Of a DNA stretch of 64,000 bases, positions 34,840 through 43,547 are shown in pieces. The notes beneath the pieces are model-generated. The model was given only the letters and a program-made list of their open reading frames with translations, searched no databases and was not told the origin of the DNA. Origin of the DNA: JAVBOO01 sp031550435. Its GTDB lineage: Bacteria; Bacillota; Clostridia; Lachnospirales; WRAX01. A program made the position numbers and the translations under genes. Every line of letters begins with the position of its first letter. The first letter of the stretch is position 1. Location: the NCBI GenBank assembly GCA_031550435.1, contig JAVBOO010000012.1, positions 3,247 through 67,246 of the forward strand, in the 5' to 3' direction.

Positions 34840-37104
34840 TTACGCCAATCTGAATTTATCGATAAGACCCTTAAGCTCTATCGCCCTGTTTGAAAGCTCC
34901 TCGCTCAATGCGCCTGCCTCTTGCGAAGTTGCCGAGTTTTTCTCGACTGACGAAGCCATAAGGCCAAGCTCCGAGTTCATCTTTGAAACCGACTTGGACT
35001 GTTCCTCACCCGCACGGCTTATATGTCCTACAAGTTCGGAAACCTCGCTTACATTCCTGAGTATAAGCTTCAGCGCATCCGCTGTTGCGTTGGCAATGTC
35101 CATGCCCTCCTCGACTTTCTTATTGGAAGCCTCAATCAGCTCAGTCGTATTCTTGACGGCTTCGCTCGAATGAGTGGCAAGCATTCTGACTTCTTCCGCC
35201 ACAACCTTAAAGCCCGATCCGTGCGCTCCGGCACGAGCGGCTTCTACGCTTGCGTTAAGCGCGAGTAAATTCGTCTGCGATGCTATATCCTCTATTACCC
35301 TGATAACTTGTGATATGCTTTTCGACGCCGATTTTATGTCTTCCATCGACTGTAGCATACAAGTCATCTTCTGCGTTCCGTCCTTCGCGTTTTCTTTTGA
35401 TATCTTTGAAATATCGTCGGCATTTTCCGCACTTTTACGTGTTATCTCAACTTGATTGCCGACGTTGGAACACATATCTCTAAGCGTTGAAATCGCCATA
35501 TTCTGCGAGATTGCTTCCGAAGCGAGATGTTGGCCGGCGTCTGCGAGGTTTGAGGAACCCAAAGAAACCTGATCGGCCGCAACCGAAATATTCCCGACGA
35601 CAGAATTCAGCCTGCCGTTTATATTATTAATAGCCTTTTTGATTCTGTCAAACTGTCCTACATATTTGACGGTTATTTCATTGCGCAGGTCGCCTTCGGC
35701 TATACCGTCGAGCGCCTCGCTTATTTCTGAAATATACCTGCCAATTTGCTCACCCATATCATTAACCGAGTCTTTTATCACCTTAAAGCTGCCTTTGTAG
35801 TCGCCTTTCATACGAGACGAAAAATCCCCAAAAGACAGCGTTTGCAGTACCGTTTCAGCTTCGTTGATAGGGGTTACGACCGAAAGCAGCAATGTGTTAA
35901 TCAGTTCGGCAAGCTTGAGCCAATCTCCCGAAAAAGACTTGGTATTTATCGAGGAATTAAGTTCGCCTTCCGAAGCGGACTTTGCGACATCAGCAATCGC
36001 GCGGCTGACATTTTTCAGGTTTGATCTGAGCGTTTCCGCCTGCGTGTTCATAAGCGCTTTCTTGCCCGGGAAAACCCTAAGCTCGGCATCAAAGTTACCG
36101 TTTCCGAACTCCGCCATAAGATTCATAAAATCTTCGGAGTCCGTATTGTTCTGCTTTATCATATTGTTAATGCCTTGGGCGAGAGTTCTGTATGCGCCTT
36201 CAAACCGTTCGGCATCTATCACACAATCAATTTCTCCGTTTTTTTGTTTGTCGGCTGTTTTGTTTATCGATGTGACAAGCTCTTCGACAATGTCAGACAC
36301 ATTGGCAAAGTTATTTGCCAAAACTCCGATCTCGTCTGTCCTGTTCGTTCTTTTCATCCCGCCCAGAGCGCCCTTCGACATCCTCACCGACTCAAGTGTT
36401 ACCTTTTTCATTAAATCTGTAAACGACAGCTTAATATAGAGCGCGACTGCGGCTGAAAACAACACTGTCGCAATGATAGCGAACACTACAAGCGTCAGAG
36501 TGAAATTGCTTACCTGCTTCAAAACTTCGTTCGCGCTTATGTCTGCGCCGACTACGGCCAGCACAGTGCCCGATGCATCCTTAATGAGCGAAAAACCTGA
36601 TACGAGGAACCCGTATTCGGGGCCGGAATCATATATATCTGTTGTACGGCCGTTGCCGTCGGCTAAAGCTTCAAACATTGCGGAGTCGAAAACCGGCCGC
36701 CCGTCGTCGCTGTAAATATTCTCCTGGGCTCTGTAAACTGCTCCGGGTTCCCCCTGCCTTCTCGCCTCGCCGAAGTATGTAACTATGTCGTTGTCAACCC
36801 GCTTATCGGCAACATACAAATATGCTATATCGGTAGCGGTTATGGTTCTGTTAAGCATTTCGCAATACTCAAGCCAATCTTCGCCCCCGTATCCGTTACT
36901 CATAATTTGTTTATATTTCTCGGGATCAATGGCAGATGCAACGGAATCGGAAATTCCTTTTGCCTCGTTGGACTTTTGCTCAATGATTCTGTTTCTGAAC
37001 GTGAAGTAGCTAAAAACCGTTAGAGAACCTGCGGTCACAAGTATTATTGCCATGATCAATAATGTAAGCCTGATACCGATAGATTTTTTAATGAAATTCA
37101 ACAT
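34840..37104 (-). CDS. Methyl-accepting chemotaxis protein
   Basis: This 754-residue protein has a first membrane segment (about 11-33), an external sensor region (about 34-205, Cache-like with the ending LAVVGADISANEVL), a second segment (about 208-232), then a long run of HAMP-like repeats with signatures such as EGDLRNEI. The signalling tip reads SQTNLLALNASVEAARAG near residue 610, followed by GFKVVAEEVRMLA. Its ligand is unknown. The start follows AGGGGAG. No che or flagellar genes are in the window, so it is an orphan receptor that would depend on CheA elsewhere. Confidence 0.93.
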   Translation of the reverse strand: MLNFIKKSIGIRLTLLIMAIILVTAGSLTVFSYFTFRNRIIEQKSNEAKGISDSVASAIDPEKYKQIMSNGYGGEDWLEYCEMLNRTITATDIAYLYVADKRVDNDIVTYFGEARRQGEPGAVYRAQENIYSDDGRPVFDSAMFEALADGNGRTTDIYDSGPEYGFLVSGFSLIKDASGTVLAVVGADISANEVLKQVSNFTLTLVVFAIIATVLFSAAVALYIKLSFTDLMKKVTLESVRMSKGALGGMKRTNRTDEIGVLANNFANVSDIVEELVTSINKTADKQKNGEIDCVIDAERFEGAYRTLAQGINNMIKQNNTDSEDFMNLMAEFGNGNFDAELRVFPGKKALMNTQAETLRSNLKNVSRAIADVAKSASEGELNSSINTKSFSGDWLKLAELINTLLLSVVTPINEAETVLQTLSFGDFSSRMKGDYKGSFKVIKDSVNDMGEQIGRYISEISEALDGIAEGDLRNEITVKYVGQFDRIKKAINNINGRLNSVVGNISVAADQVSLGSSNLADAGQHLASEAISQNMAISTLRDMCSNVGNQVEITRKSAENADDISKISKENAKDGTQKMTCMLQSMEDIKSASKSISQVIRVIEDIASQTNLLALNASVEAARAGAHGSGFKVVAEEVRMLATHSSEAVKNTTELIEASNKKVEEGMDIANATADALKLILRNVSEVSELVGHISRAGEEQSKSVSKMNSELGLMASSVEKNSATSQEAGALSEELSNRAIELKGLIDKFRLA

Positions 37105-37188
37105 TCTAAACTCCCCTGATAAGTACTTTTTAGCTGTAAAGAAGTGTGTGTTATCTGCACCGGGTTAACCCTGAGTTACATATCGGGC

Positions 37189-37256
37189 ATGTTGAAAAAT
37201 TGCCTTGCAGCTTTCCCTTGAAAATGAAAAATCACCATTTTCCAAGGAAGAGCGCC
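37189..37256 (-). repeat. Family A repeat, partial inverted copy 3
   Basis: The right half of the family A element is present in the opposite orientation: TGTTGAAAAATTGCCTTGCA, a CCCTTGAAAATG hairpin arm and a CATTTTCCAAGG arm, ending AGAGCGCC. The other half is lost. Confidence 0.75.
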
Positions 37257-37330
37257 TGATACAACTTTTCCGGCTTGTGACCGTATATTTCTTAACCATA
37301 ATGAAATATAATGGTATTGATGCGGCAATT

Positions 37331-37396
37331 AAGTAAACGCTGACTAATTGACTTTGGACGGATGCACGGCTGATTTAATCCGCGCTTCCTCGTCCG
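37331..37396 (+). repeat. Family C repeat, copy 3
   Basis: AAGTAAACGCTGACTAATTG, ACTTTGGACGGATGCACGGC, then TGATTTAATCCG align with the other family C copies. Confidence 0.7.
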
Positions 37397-37460
37397 AAAC
37401 ATCCGCTGCTCAAGCAAGCCGCTTACAAAAAACTTGTGCGAAACAGCCTGATATTACCGC

Positions 37461-37524
37461 AAGTAAATCATCGTTTTAAACCGTAAATGATTTACTTGGA
37501 TTTATCCAAAGCAAATGTTATAAT
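37461..37524 (+). promoter_or_regulatory. Promoter with overlapping inverted repeat, AI-2E exporter gene
   Basis: TTGGAT (37496-37501), a 17-bp spacer and TATAAT (37519-37524) form a promoter. A perfect 11-bp inverted repeat, AAGTAAATCAT (37461-37471) and ATGATTTACTT (37487-37497), overlaps the start of the -35, as an operator might. The leader to the ATG would be about 218 nt. Confidence 0.55.
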
Positions 37525-37748
37525 GTTTTTATCCGATGGGTGTCGCGGCAGTTAAGGCTTTCGCCGGATTTGATGCCGAAGTCCCCGTTTGGCCTATACA
37601 ATCGGAGAATCAGTACCATACTTTTATTTTTTCGGCATATTCGCTGAATTGTTTATGCAGTTTATACATTTTTTTCCTGTTTATACCGTTTATACAGTTA
37701 TAATAATCGGATGCGCGTATACAACATATAAACACAATAGGAGATATG

Positions 37749-39044
37749 ATGAAACTTCCTTGGGACAATAAGTACCTCAAAATCTGCTTTCACGTTATTT
37801 TTACAGTCGTCGTTGCCTATGTGCTGATACTGTTGGTTAACTCGGCTGCCTTTGCGGTTACAAACCTGGGTTCAATGGTCGATGGCCTGAAATCCGCACT
37901 AAGCCTTGTTTCCTCGGCCTTTTCGGTACTGATTATCTCTTTTGTCATTGCGTACCTGCTGAATCCGCTCGTAGGTTTTTGCCAAAAGAAGTATGACAAT
38001 CTGATAAAAACGAAGTTCAGTAACTTCATGGCAGAAAAATTCAGCCATATTAAGTTTTTTTCGAAAAACGTCCGGATCGTCAAACCCGAACCGAAGTTTA
38101 AAAAGCGCACGGCCGGCGCTTTGCTTGCCTATCTCATAATGTTTGCCGTGATAATTTTGCTCGGTTTCGCTCTGTATATTCAGGTTCACGGAATGAGCCG
38201 GAAACTCGGAGCCGGCGAAGATTTCGTGCAGGGAATAAAGACCGGAGTAGACAAGATACAAAACGATTTAAACGACCTTTTGACAAATCTGAGGGTTATG
38301 CTCGAAGATTGGGGCGTTTCAAGCGATTTCCAAGATATAGTTTCAAATTTTATCGATTCGATTAAAAACTTTATCGGTGAGCTTTCGACAAAGCTTCTGC
38401 CCGCAATAACGTCTACGGGCGGTAAGATACTTAACTTTTTCATGGCGCTTGTAATCGCGTTTTACTTCCTCAGGGACAAGGATTATATAAAGCATAAGTC
38501 AACCGAGCTGCTTTCCCTGTTTACGCCTGAAAGACTAAAAAACCGCATAATGATTATATTGTCGGATATCAATTCCGTTTTTTCGGGTTATGTAATCGGC
38601 CAGATTACTGACGCGCTCATTATGGCGGTGCTTTTAAGCGTAACGCTTTCAATAGTCGGCATTGATCTTGCGGTCGTAATAGGAGTTTTTTCAGGCTTTT
38701 CAAATATCGTTCCGTATTTCGGCGCGATTATAGGTTTTATACTTTCTGTCTCTGTCGCCCTCATATCGGGTGATGTTTCGAAAGCAATTTATGCCGGCGT
38801 AGCCGTTATGGTACTGCAACAAATCGACGGCATGTTTATAGTTCCGAAAGTTGTCGGCAAAAAAGTGGAGCTAGGCCCCGCGATGGTGTTGCTGTCCCTC
38901 TCTGTCGGCGGTTCGCTTTTCGGATTTGCCGGTATGCTGTTTGCGGTACCTGTCTGCGCGATAATAAAGCTGTTTTTCTCTAAGCTCATCGAACGCCAAA
39001 GAGAGAGAAAAGCCGCCGAGGTTCTTGACACCTCTGATATGTAA
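37749..39044 (+). CDS. AI-2E family transporter (YtvI/PerM-like)
   Basis: This 431-residue membrane protein has about eight hydrophobic segments and a hydrophilic region between residues about 90 and 210. The family motif GVFSGFSNIVPYFGAIIG is near residue 320, followed by a DGMFIVPKVVGKKVELGP block. Family members export small molecules, or ions in the sodium/proton branch; the name AI-2E does not prove autoinducer transport. ATG 37749 is preferred over 37746 because of spacing from AGGAG. It is monocistronic. Confidence 0.9.
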   Translation: MKLPWDNKYLKICFHVIFTVVVAYVLILLVNSAAFAVTNLGSMVDGLKSALSLVSSAFSVLIISFVIAYLLNPLVGFCQKKYDNLIKTKFSNFMAEKFSHIKFFSKNVRIVKPEPKFKKRTAGALLAYLIMFAVIILLGFALYIQVHGMSRKLGAGEDFVQGIKTGVDKIQNDLNDLLTNLRVMLEDWGVSSDFQDIVSNFIDSIKNFIGELSTKLLPAITSTGGKILNFFMALVIAFYFLRDKDYIKHKSTELLSLFTPERLKNRIMIILSDINSVFSGYVIGQITDALIMAVLLSVTLSIVGIDLAVVIGVFSGFSNIVPYFGAIIGFILSVSVALISGDVSKAIYAGVAVMVLQQIDGMFIVPKVVGKKVELGPAMVLLSLSVGGSLFGFAGMLFAVPVCAIIKLFFSKLIERQRERKAAEVLDTSDM

Positions 39045-39097
39045 ATAAACTTATGTGAGTTAGACTTACCGCGCTGCCAAACAGTTTGACAAACGTT

Positions 39098-39173
39098 TTA
39101 GCGGCGCCGCCCGTTTGAGCCCTTGTGGTTCGTTAAAAGCGGGTGATTAAATCGTTCGCGGTTTAATCGGAAG
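39098..39173 (+). repeat. Family B repeat, diverged copy
   Basis: Stem 2 reads CCCGTTT paired with AAAAGCGGG, and stem 3 GATTAAATC paired with GGTTTAATC. Stem 1 is not recognisable. It lies between the AI-2E exporter and zinc-ribbon genes. Confidence 0.55.
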
Positions 39174-39239
39174 ATTAATAATGTAAGAACTCTATGCAAC
39201 AACAAAACCGTAAAGTATAATTTTTCAAGGAGTGATAAC

Positions 39240-39821
39240 ATGGCATTTTTAGACAACATTAAGAAAATCGCTAAAGACACTGCCGATAAAGCCGGCGACA
39301 TGATGGAAGTAAACAAGCTCAACTCAAGGATCAACACTCTGAACAACATCGTTAACGAAAACAAGCTGAAAATCGGTAACTACTACTTTCAGCAACTTTT
39401 GATCGATAACAACCCACCGTCAGACATAGCTGATTTCTTTGCGGCAATCAATACTTCTCTTGAAGAAATCGCTTCTGTTCAAGCAGAGATACAAACGATA
39501 AAGAGCAAAGAGGCCGCTGCCCAAAACGCTCAGCCGGCACAGCCTGCGGCCGGAATCGTCTGCTCGAGCTGCGGAGCCGCTAACCCCGAGGGTTCTCGCT
39601 TCTGTAAAGGCTGCGGAGGAAAGATAGAGGCTCCTCATGGCATAACCTGCGGCAACTGCGGAAGCGTTAACGCTGCAGACACAAAATTCTGCAAAGACTG
39701 CGGAACCCCCGTCGTCGCACCGGCACCCGCGCCCGTTCAAACGAGCTGCCCGTCTTGCGGCGCAGAACTTACGCCGGGAACAAAATTTTGTGCTTCATGC
39801 GGAACAAAAGTCGGAGCATAA
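39240..39821 (+). CDS. Zinc-ribbon protein with N-terminal coiled coil
   Basis: This 193-residue protein has an amphipathic, coiled-coil-like N-terminal half (about 1-95) followed by three tandem zinc ribbons: CSSCG/FCKGCG, CGNCG/FCKDCG and CPSCG/FCASCG. Pro/Ala linkers separate them. It has no signal or membrane segment. Such proteins are common in Clostridia; the role is unknown, but protein or nucleic-acid binding is likely. ATG 39240 follows AAGGAGTGATAAC. Confidence 0.88.
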   Translation: MAFLDNIKKIAKDTADKAGDMMEVNKLNSRINTLNNIVNENKLKIGNYYFQQLLIDNNPPSDIADFFAAINTSLEEIASVQAEIQTIKSKEAAAQNAQPAQPAAGIVCSSCGAANPEGSRFCKGCGGKIEAPHGITCGNCGSVNAADTKFCKDCGTPVVAPAPAPVQTSCPSCGAELTPGTKFCASCGTKVGA

Positions 39822-39915
39822 TTACACGGCATTTACTTATCCCTGCGGAAATTTACGCTCGGCCGCAGGCGAAAATATCAACAATACCGCTACGCGGTTC
39901 TTATACGCGCTATAA

Positions 39916-39946
39916 AGGGGCTGCCCTAAGCTTTAGGGCAACCTCT
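39916..39946 (+). terminator. Possible terminator after the zinc-ribbon gene
   Basis: GCCCTAA/TTAGGGC around GCT forms a stem extended by GG/CC pairs, then TTTGATTT. The T-tract is broken, so strength is doubtful. Confidence 0.55.
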
Positions 39947-39956
39947 TTGATTTATC

Positions 39957-40042
39957 CCGCTATTGTTTGCCGCATGAAATGCTTACGCAGTACTTGGGCA
40001 GGCCGAAAAATTGCTTGAGGGTTTCATGTGCCATTTTCAACA
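39957..40042. repeat. Family E copy 3 joined to a family A end fragment
   Basis: GCCGCATGAAATGCTTACGC followed by AGTACTTGGGC (39969-39999) matches family E. It runs directly into GAAAAATTGC and ATTTTCAACACTTC (40005-40046), which resemble the two termini of family A with most of the middle missing. Confidence 0.5.
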
Positions 40043-40057
40043 CTTCTGCTCATGAAT

Positions 40058-40645
40058 TTATGACCCGAAGTCCTCAAGCGCTTTTATGAGTCTCTCGTTC
40101 CCTTGAATGTGTATACCTTGCTCCAAACGCTGCCGATCCTCACCGGTCAAAGCGTTTACCGGCGTTGATGTTATTTCTTTCAGGTTTGTTCCGTTTATTT
40201 CATCCTCGTAAAAAACAGCGACATAACCCTCGTGTATGCCGAGTACGTAGTGCTGGCTGCTGTCGCCTTCAACGGATTTTCTTAATATAACCTTGTCTTC
40301 GCTGAAGTTAAGCACTTCCCAGTCGACAAATGTTTCCTCGAAATAGGTCCTGGATTTGTCAAGCAAGAAATAAGGCGGTTTTTCCTCTGTTATCTCGCTT
40401 ATTCCGTCGCCCTTGTAATAATATTCGTAAACAATTGTCGTAGACTCTTTGACGAGCACCGGGGCTTCACCCGATTCGTCAATGTTTGCTGCCGCGGGGA
40501 TGATAACATCGCTTAGTAGCACCTCCGCCGCCAATGCCTCGTTCGGAGTTTCGGCTCCACGGTCATCAAATATAAGCATTGACACAAAGAACAGAAGCGT
40601 GAACACCATGGCAACTATATATAAATACAAAAATATCCTTCTCAT
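40058..40645 (-). CDS. Membrane-anchored protein with BofC-like C-terminal domain
   Basis: This 195-residue protein starts at ATG 40645 after GGAGGGTAT; the longer frame to 40672 is not supported. Residues about 4-24 form an N-terminal membrane anchor. The C-terminal half (FLLDKSRTYFEETFVDWEV, then HYVLGIHEGYVAVFYEDE, then EDRQRLEQGIHI) resembles the BofC C-terminal domain. In Bacillus, BofC delays sigma-K activation through SpoIVB. Its presence fits a spore former, but the match is by eye and the role is inferred. It is monocistronic. Confidence 0.7.
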   Translation of the reverse strand: MRRIFLYLYIVAMVFTLLFFVSMLIFDDRGAETPNEALAAEVLLSDVIIPAAANIDESGEAPVLVKESTTIVYEYYYKGDGISEITEEKPPYFLLDKSRTYFEETFVDWEVLNFSEDKVILRKSVEGDSSQHYVLGIHEGYVAVFYEDEINGTNLKEITSTPVNALTGEDRQRLEQGIHIQGNERLIKALEDFGS

Positions 40646-40696
40646 ATACCCTCCGCCTCGCTTAAATAACAAAAAATTCAGTTCATTCCGCGTTTT

Positions 40697-41012
40697 ATTA
40701 CTGCGGTAGCAAAATATAGTCGTTTAAGTCAAAAACAGTCTTTAACGACACCGACGGCCACTGTTCAAAAAGATTATTGACATTTTGGCAATATTTATAC
40801 ATATCCGTAATATTACCGCGGTTGCTCGTGCCGAGCAGGACGCGATTATGCACCTTAACGGGGGAATAACAAATATGCGTTTTACTATACATTCTTTTAA
40901 GAAAATATCAGTCTTAAACGACTGTAGGACGTCGGGCGTTGAATTCAAAACCGCTCAAGCTTCGCTTGGACGGTTTTGAATTTAACTGACTATATTTTGT
41001 TACCGAAGTAAT
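40697..41012. mobile_element. MITE-like element with 25-bp terminal inverted repeats (contains family D hairpin)
   Basis: The ends 40697-40721 and 40988-41012 are inverted repeats matching at 23 of 25 positions; each carries AAAATATAGTC preceded by a GCGGTAGC or TCGGTAAC segment. Inside is a GTCGTTTAAG/CTTTAACGAC hairpin (40719-40752) and the family D block (40906-40994). No plausible protein gene lies inside. It fills most of the 529 bp gap between the BofC-like gene and glgB. No clear target-site duplication was seen. Confidence 0.65.
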
Positions 41013-41174
41013 ATCAGGCAACAAAATATAGTAATTTCTTATTCGATATGGTAAGATTTACTGAGAAGGACGGCCTGTACTTTTGTACTGCCGGCCAAAT
41101 ATACTTGATTCGCCGTTTTCTGTAGTGTCGGTGTTTGCCGGCTGTGTCACAATTCCATGTAGGGGAGTGCTCAT

Positions 41175-43397
41175 ATGATTTCGACGGTAAGCTTATTGCT
41201 TTTAAATGAAATAATTGAGGCTAAACACGGAAATCCACACACTGTTCTCGGTCTGCACGAAATCGAGAACTCTGACGGGAATGCTGTATTGTCCGCGAGG
41301 GTCTTTGCTCCCAACACAAAGAAAGTATGGGTAGTAGACGACGGCTGCGACGACTATGCAGTTGAGCTTGAGAATATCCATACAGACGGTTTTTTCGAAA
41401 AATCCTTGGACAGGACGTCATGGTTCAGGTACCGGCTAAGATTTGAAGATTACGAAGGCAATGTTTGGGAGAATTATGACCCCTATTCGTTTCCTCCGGT
41501 ACTCAGCGAGCTTGACCTTCATCTTTTCGGTGAAGGAACTCATTATAAGCTGTACGAAAAACTCGGAGCGCACCCTATGACTATCGATGGGGCAGAAGGC
41601 GTACTGTTTGCCGTTTGGGCTCCGAACGCCCGCAGGGTAAGCGTCGTCGGCAGCTTCAACAACTGGGACGGCAGGCGGCACCCTATGAGGGTGCTTTCGA
41701 ACTCAGGAATCTGGGAGATTTTCATTCCCGGGCTAAAGAATTTTGACAGATATAAGTACGAGATTTATACGCTCACAAAACAGCTTTTGCAAAAGTCCGA
41801 CCCCTATGCAGTTTTCTCGGAACTTCGGCCGAGCACGTCATCCCTGGTGTTTGACATAAGCGGTTATGAATGGGGCGACGATAAATGGATTAAGAATACC
41901 CAAAAGAAAGACATAGACCGAAGCCCCGTAAACATATATGAGCTTCACCTCGGCTCATGGAAAACCGTTGCAAGCGACGGCAACCGGTTTATGAGCTATG
42001 TCGAACTTGCCGACGAACTGATACCCTATGTCAAAGATATGGGTTACACTCATATCGAGCTGATGCCCGTTATGGAACACCCTTATGACGGTTCCTGGGG
42101 CTATCAGGTAACCGGATACTACTCTCCGACGAGCAGATACGGAACCCCCGCCGAGTTTATGCGCTTTATAGACCTGTGCCACCGGAACAATATCGGCGTC
42201 ATACTCGACTGGGTTCCGGCACATTTTCCAAAGGATGCTCACGGGCTCGCAAGGTTTGACGGAACGGCTCTTTACGAGCATGAAAACGTTATGCAGGGAG
42301 AGCATCCCGACTGGGGGACGCTTATTTTCAACTTCGGCAGGAAAGAGGTCAAAAACTTTCTTATAGCAAACGCCCTATACTGGCTAGATGTGTTCCATAT
42401 CGACGGGCTGAGGGTTGACGCTGTTGCTTCAATGATATATCTTGATTACGGAAAATCGTCCGGTAACTGGATACCGAATAAATACGGCGGCAGGGAAAAT
42501 ATCGAGGCCATCGAGTTCATCAAGCATATGAACTCGGTTATAAACGGAGCTTTCCCCAAAGCGCTGATGTTCGCCGAGGAATCGACTTCATGGGAAGGCG
42601 TTACAAGGGGCGTTGACAGAAACGGCCTCGGCTTCTCGATGAAATGGAATATGGGTTGGATGAACGATTTCCTGAATTATATGTCAAAAGAGCCTATACA
42701 CAGGAAATATCACCATAACAATCTAAATTTCGGCATGGTATACGCATACTCGGAAAAGTTTGTGCTTGTTCTCTCGCACGACGAGGTTGTACACGGAAAG
42801 AAGTCGCTCATAAACAAGATGGGCGGAGATATATGGCAAAAATGCGCAAACCTCAGAGTGAGCCTCGCGTTTTTCATGGGACACCCGGGAAAGAAACTGC
42901 TGTTTATGGGCGGAGAGTTCGGACACTTTGAGGAATGGACAGAAAAGCACTGCCTCGACTGGTTCCTCCTTGACATCCCGCACCACGCCGCTATCCACCG
43001 CTATACAAAAGCTCTCAACAAGCTGTATCTGAACGAGCGGGCATTTTGGTACGATGATTTTTACGGACACGGTTTTGAATGGCTCGACTGCAACGACAGC
43101 GAGCGCAGTATAATCTCTTTTGTCAGAAAAACCGAAAAAGACAGTGACAAACTGATAATTATTTGCAACTTTACACCCGCGACCTATGAAAACTTTCGAA
43201 TCGGCGTCGATAAAGACATCAGCTACATAGAGGTGTTTAACTCCGATGCTTCCGAATTCGGCGGTAGCGGTGTCGTAAACGAGCTTTTGATATCGGCGGA
43301 AGCACGGGAGTATAACGGAAAACCATATTCTGTTGTGCTGAGACTTCCTCCCCTCGGAGCTGTCATAATCAAAGAGTATAAAGCAAGTGCCGATTAA
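41175..43397 (+). CDS. glgB: 1,4-alpha-glucan branching enzyme
   Basis: This 740-residue GH13 enzyme has two N-terminal beta domains (CBM48 in FAVWAPNARRVSVVGSFNNW near residue 145) and the catalytic barrel. The nucleophile Asp415 is in DGLRVDAVASM and the acid/base Glu is in FAEES near residue 468; HDEVVHGKKS holds the transition-state Asp. It makes alpha-1,6 branches in glycogen. Length and motifs are complete. No other glg gene is in the window. Its TAA stop (43395-43397) lies within the first bases of a family B repeat. Confidence 0.96.
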   Translation: MISTVSLLLLNEIIEAKHGNPHTVLGLHEIENSDGNAVLSARVFAPNTKKVWVVDDGCDDYAVELENIHTDGFFEKSLDRTSWFRYRLRFEDYEGNVWENYDPYSFPPVLSELDLHLFGEGTHYKLYEKLGAHPMTIDGAEGVLFAVWAPNARRVSVVGSFNNWDGRRHPMRVLSNSGIWEIFIPGLKNFDRYKYEIYTLTKQLLQKSDPYAVFSELRPSTSSLVFDISGYEWGDDKWIKNTQKKDIDRSPVNIYELHLGSWKTVASDGNRFMSYVELADELIPYVKDMGYTHIELMPVMEHPYDGSWGYQVTGYYSPTSRYGTPAEFMRFIDLCHRNNIGVILDWVPAHFPKDAHGLARFDGTALYEHENVMQGEHPDWGTLIFNFGRKEVKNFLIANALYWLDVFHIDGLRVDAVASMIYLDYGKSSGNWIPNKYGGRENIEAIEFIKHMNSVINGAFPKALMFAEESTSWEGVTRGVDRNGLGFSMKWNMGWMNDFLNYMSKEPIHRKYHHNNLNFGMVYAYSEKFVLVLSHDEVVHGKKSLINKMGGDIWQKCANLRVSLAFFMGHPGKKLLFMGGEFGHFEEWTEKHCLDWFLLDIPHHAAIHRYTKALNKLYLNERAFWYDDFYGHGFEWLDCNDSERSIISFVRKTEKDSDKLIIICNFTPATYENFRIGVDKDISYIEVFNSDASEFGGSGVVNELLISAEAREYNGKPYSVVLRLPPLGAVIIKEYKASAD

Positions 43398-43485
43398 ACC
43401 GTGAGGTTTAATCACCCCTTCATCGGCCCCGCGGGTCAAAGAGGGATTGAGGCGACAAGTTTGGCGAATGGTTTAATTGTCGCCG
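43391..43485 (-). repeat. Family B repeat, inverted copy 3, overlapping the glgB stop
   Basis: Read on the minus strand it gives GGCGACAA/TTGTCGCC (stem 1), a CCCTCTTT/GAAGGGG region (stem 2, imperfect) and GATTAAACC/GGTTTAATC (stem 3). It begins inside the last codons of glgB. Confidence 0.8.
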
Positions 43486-43547
43486 AAGTAATACGGTACA
43501 AATAATCAGTACCTACTAAAATTTCCAACTCATACGGAGGTGTTTCC

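Noticed and set aside
37589..37771. 60-residue hydrophobic frame starting at TTG, just before the AI-2E exporter
   Set aside because: It has no ribosome site, overlaps the real start by 23 bases and resembles no family.
40742..40979. Short frames on both strands inside the 316-bp element
   Set aside because: They cross the hairpins of the repeat and have no ribosome sites or recognisable residues.
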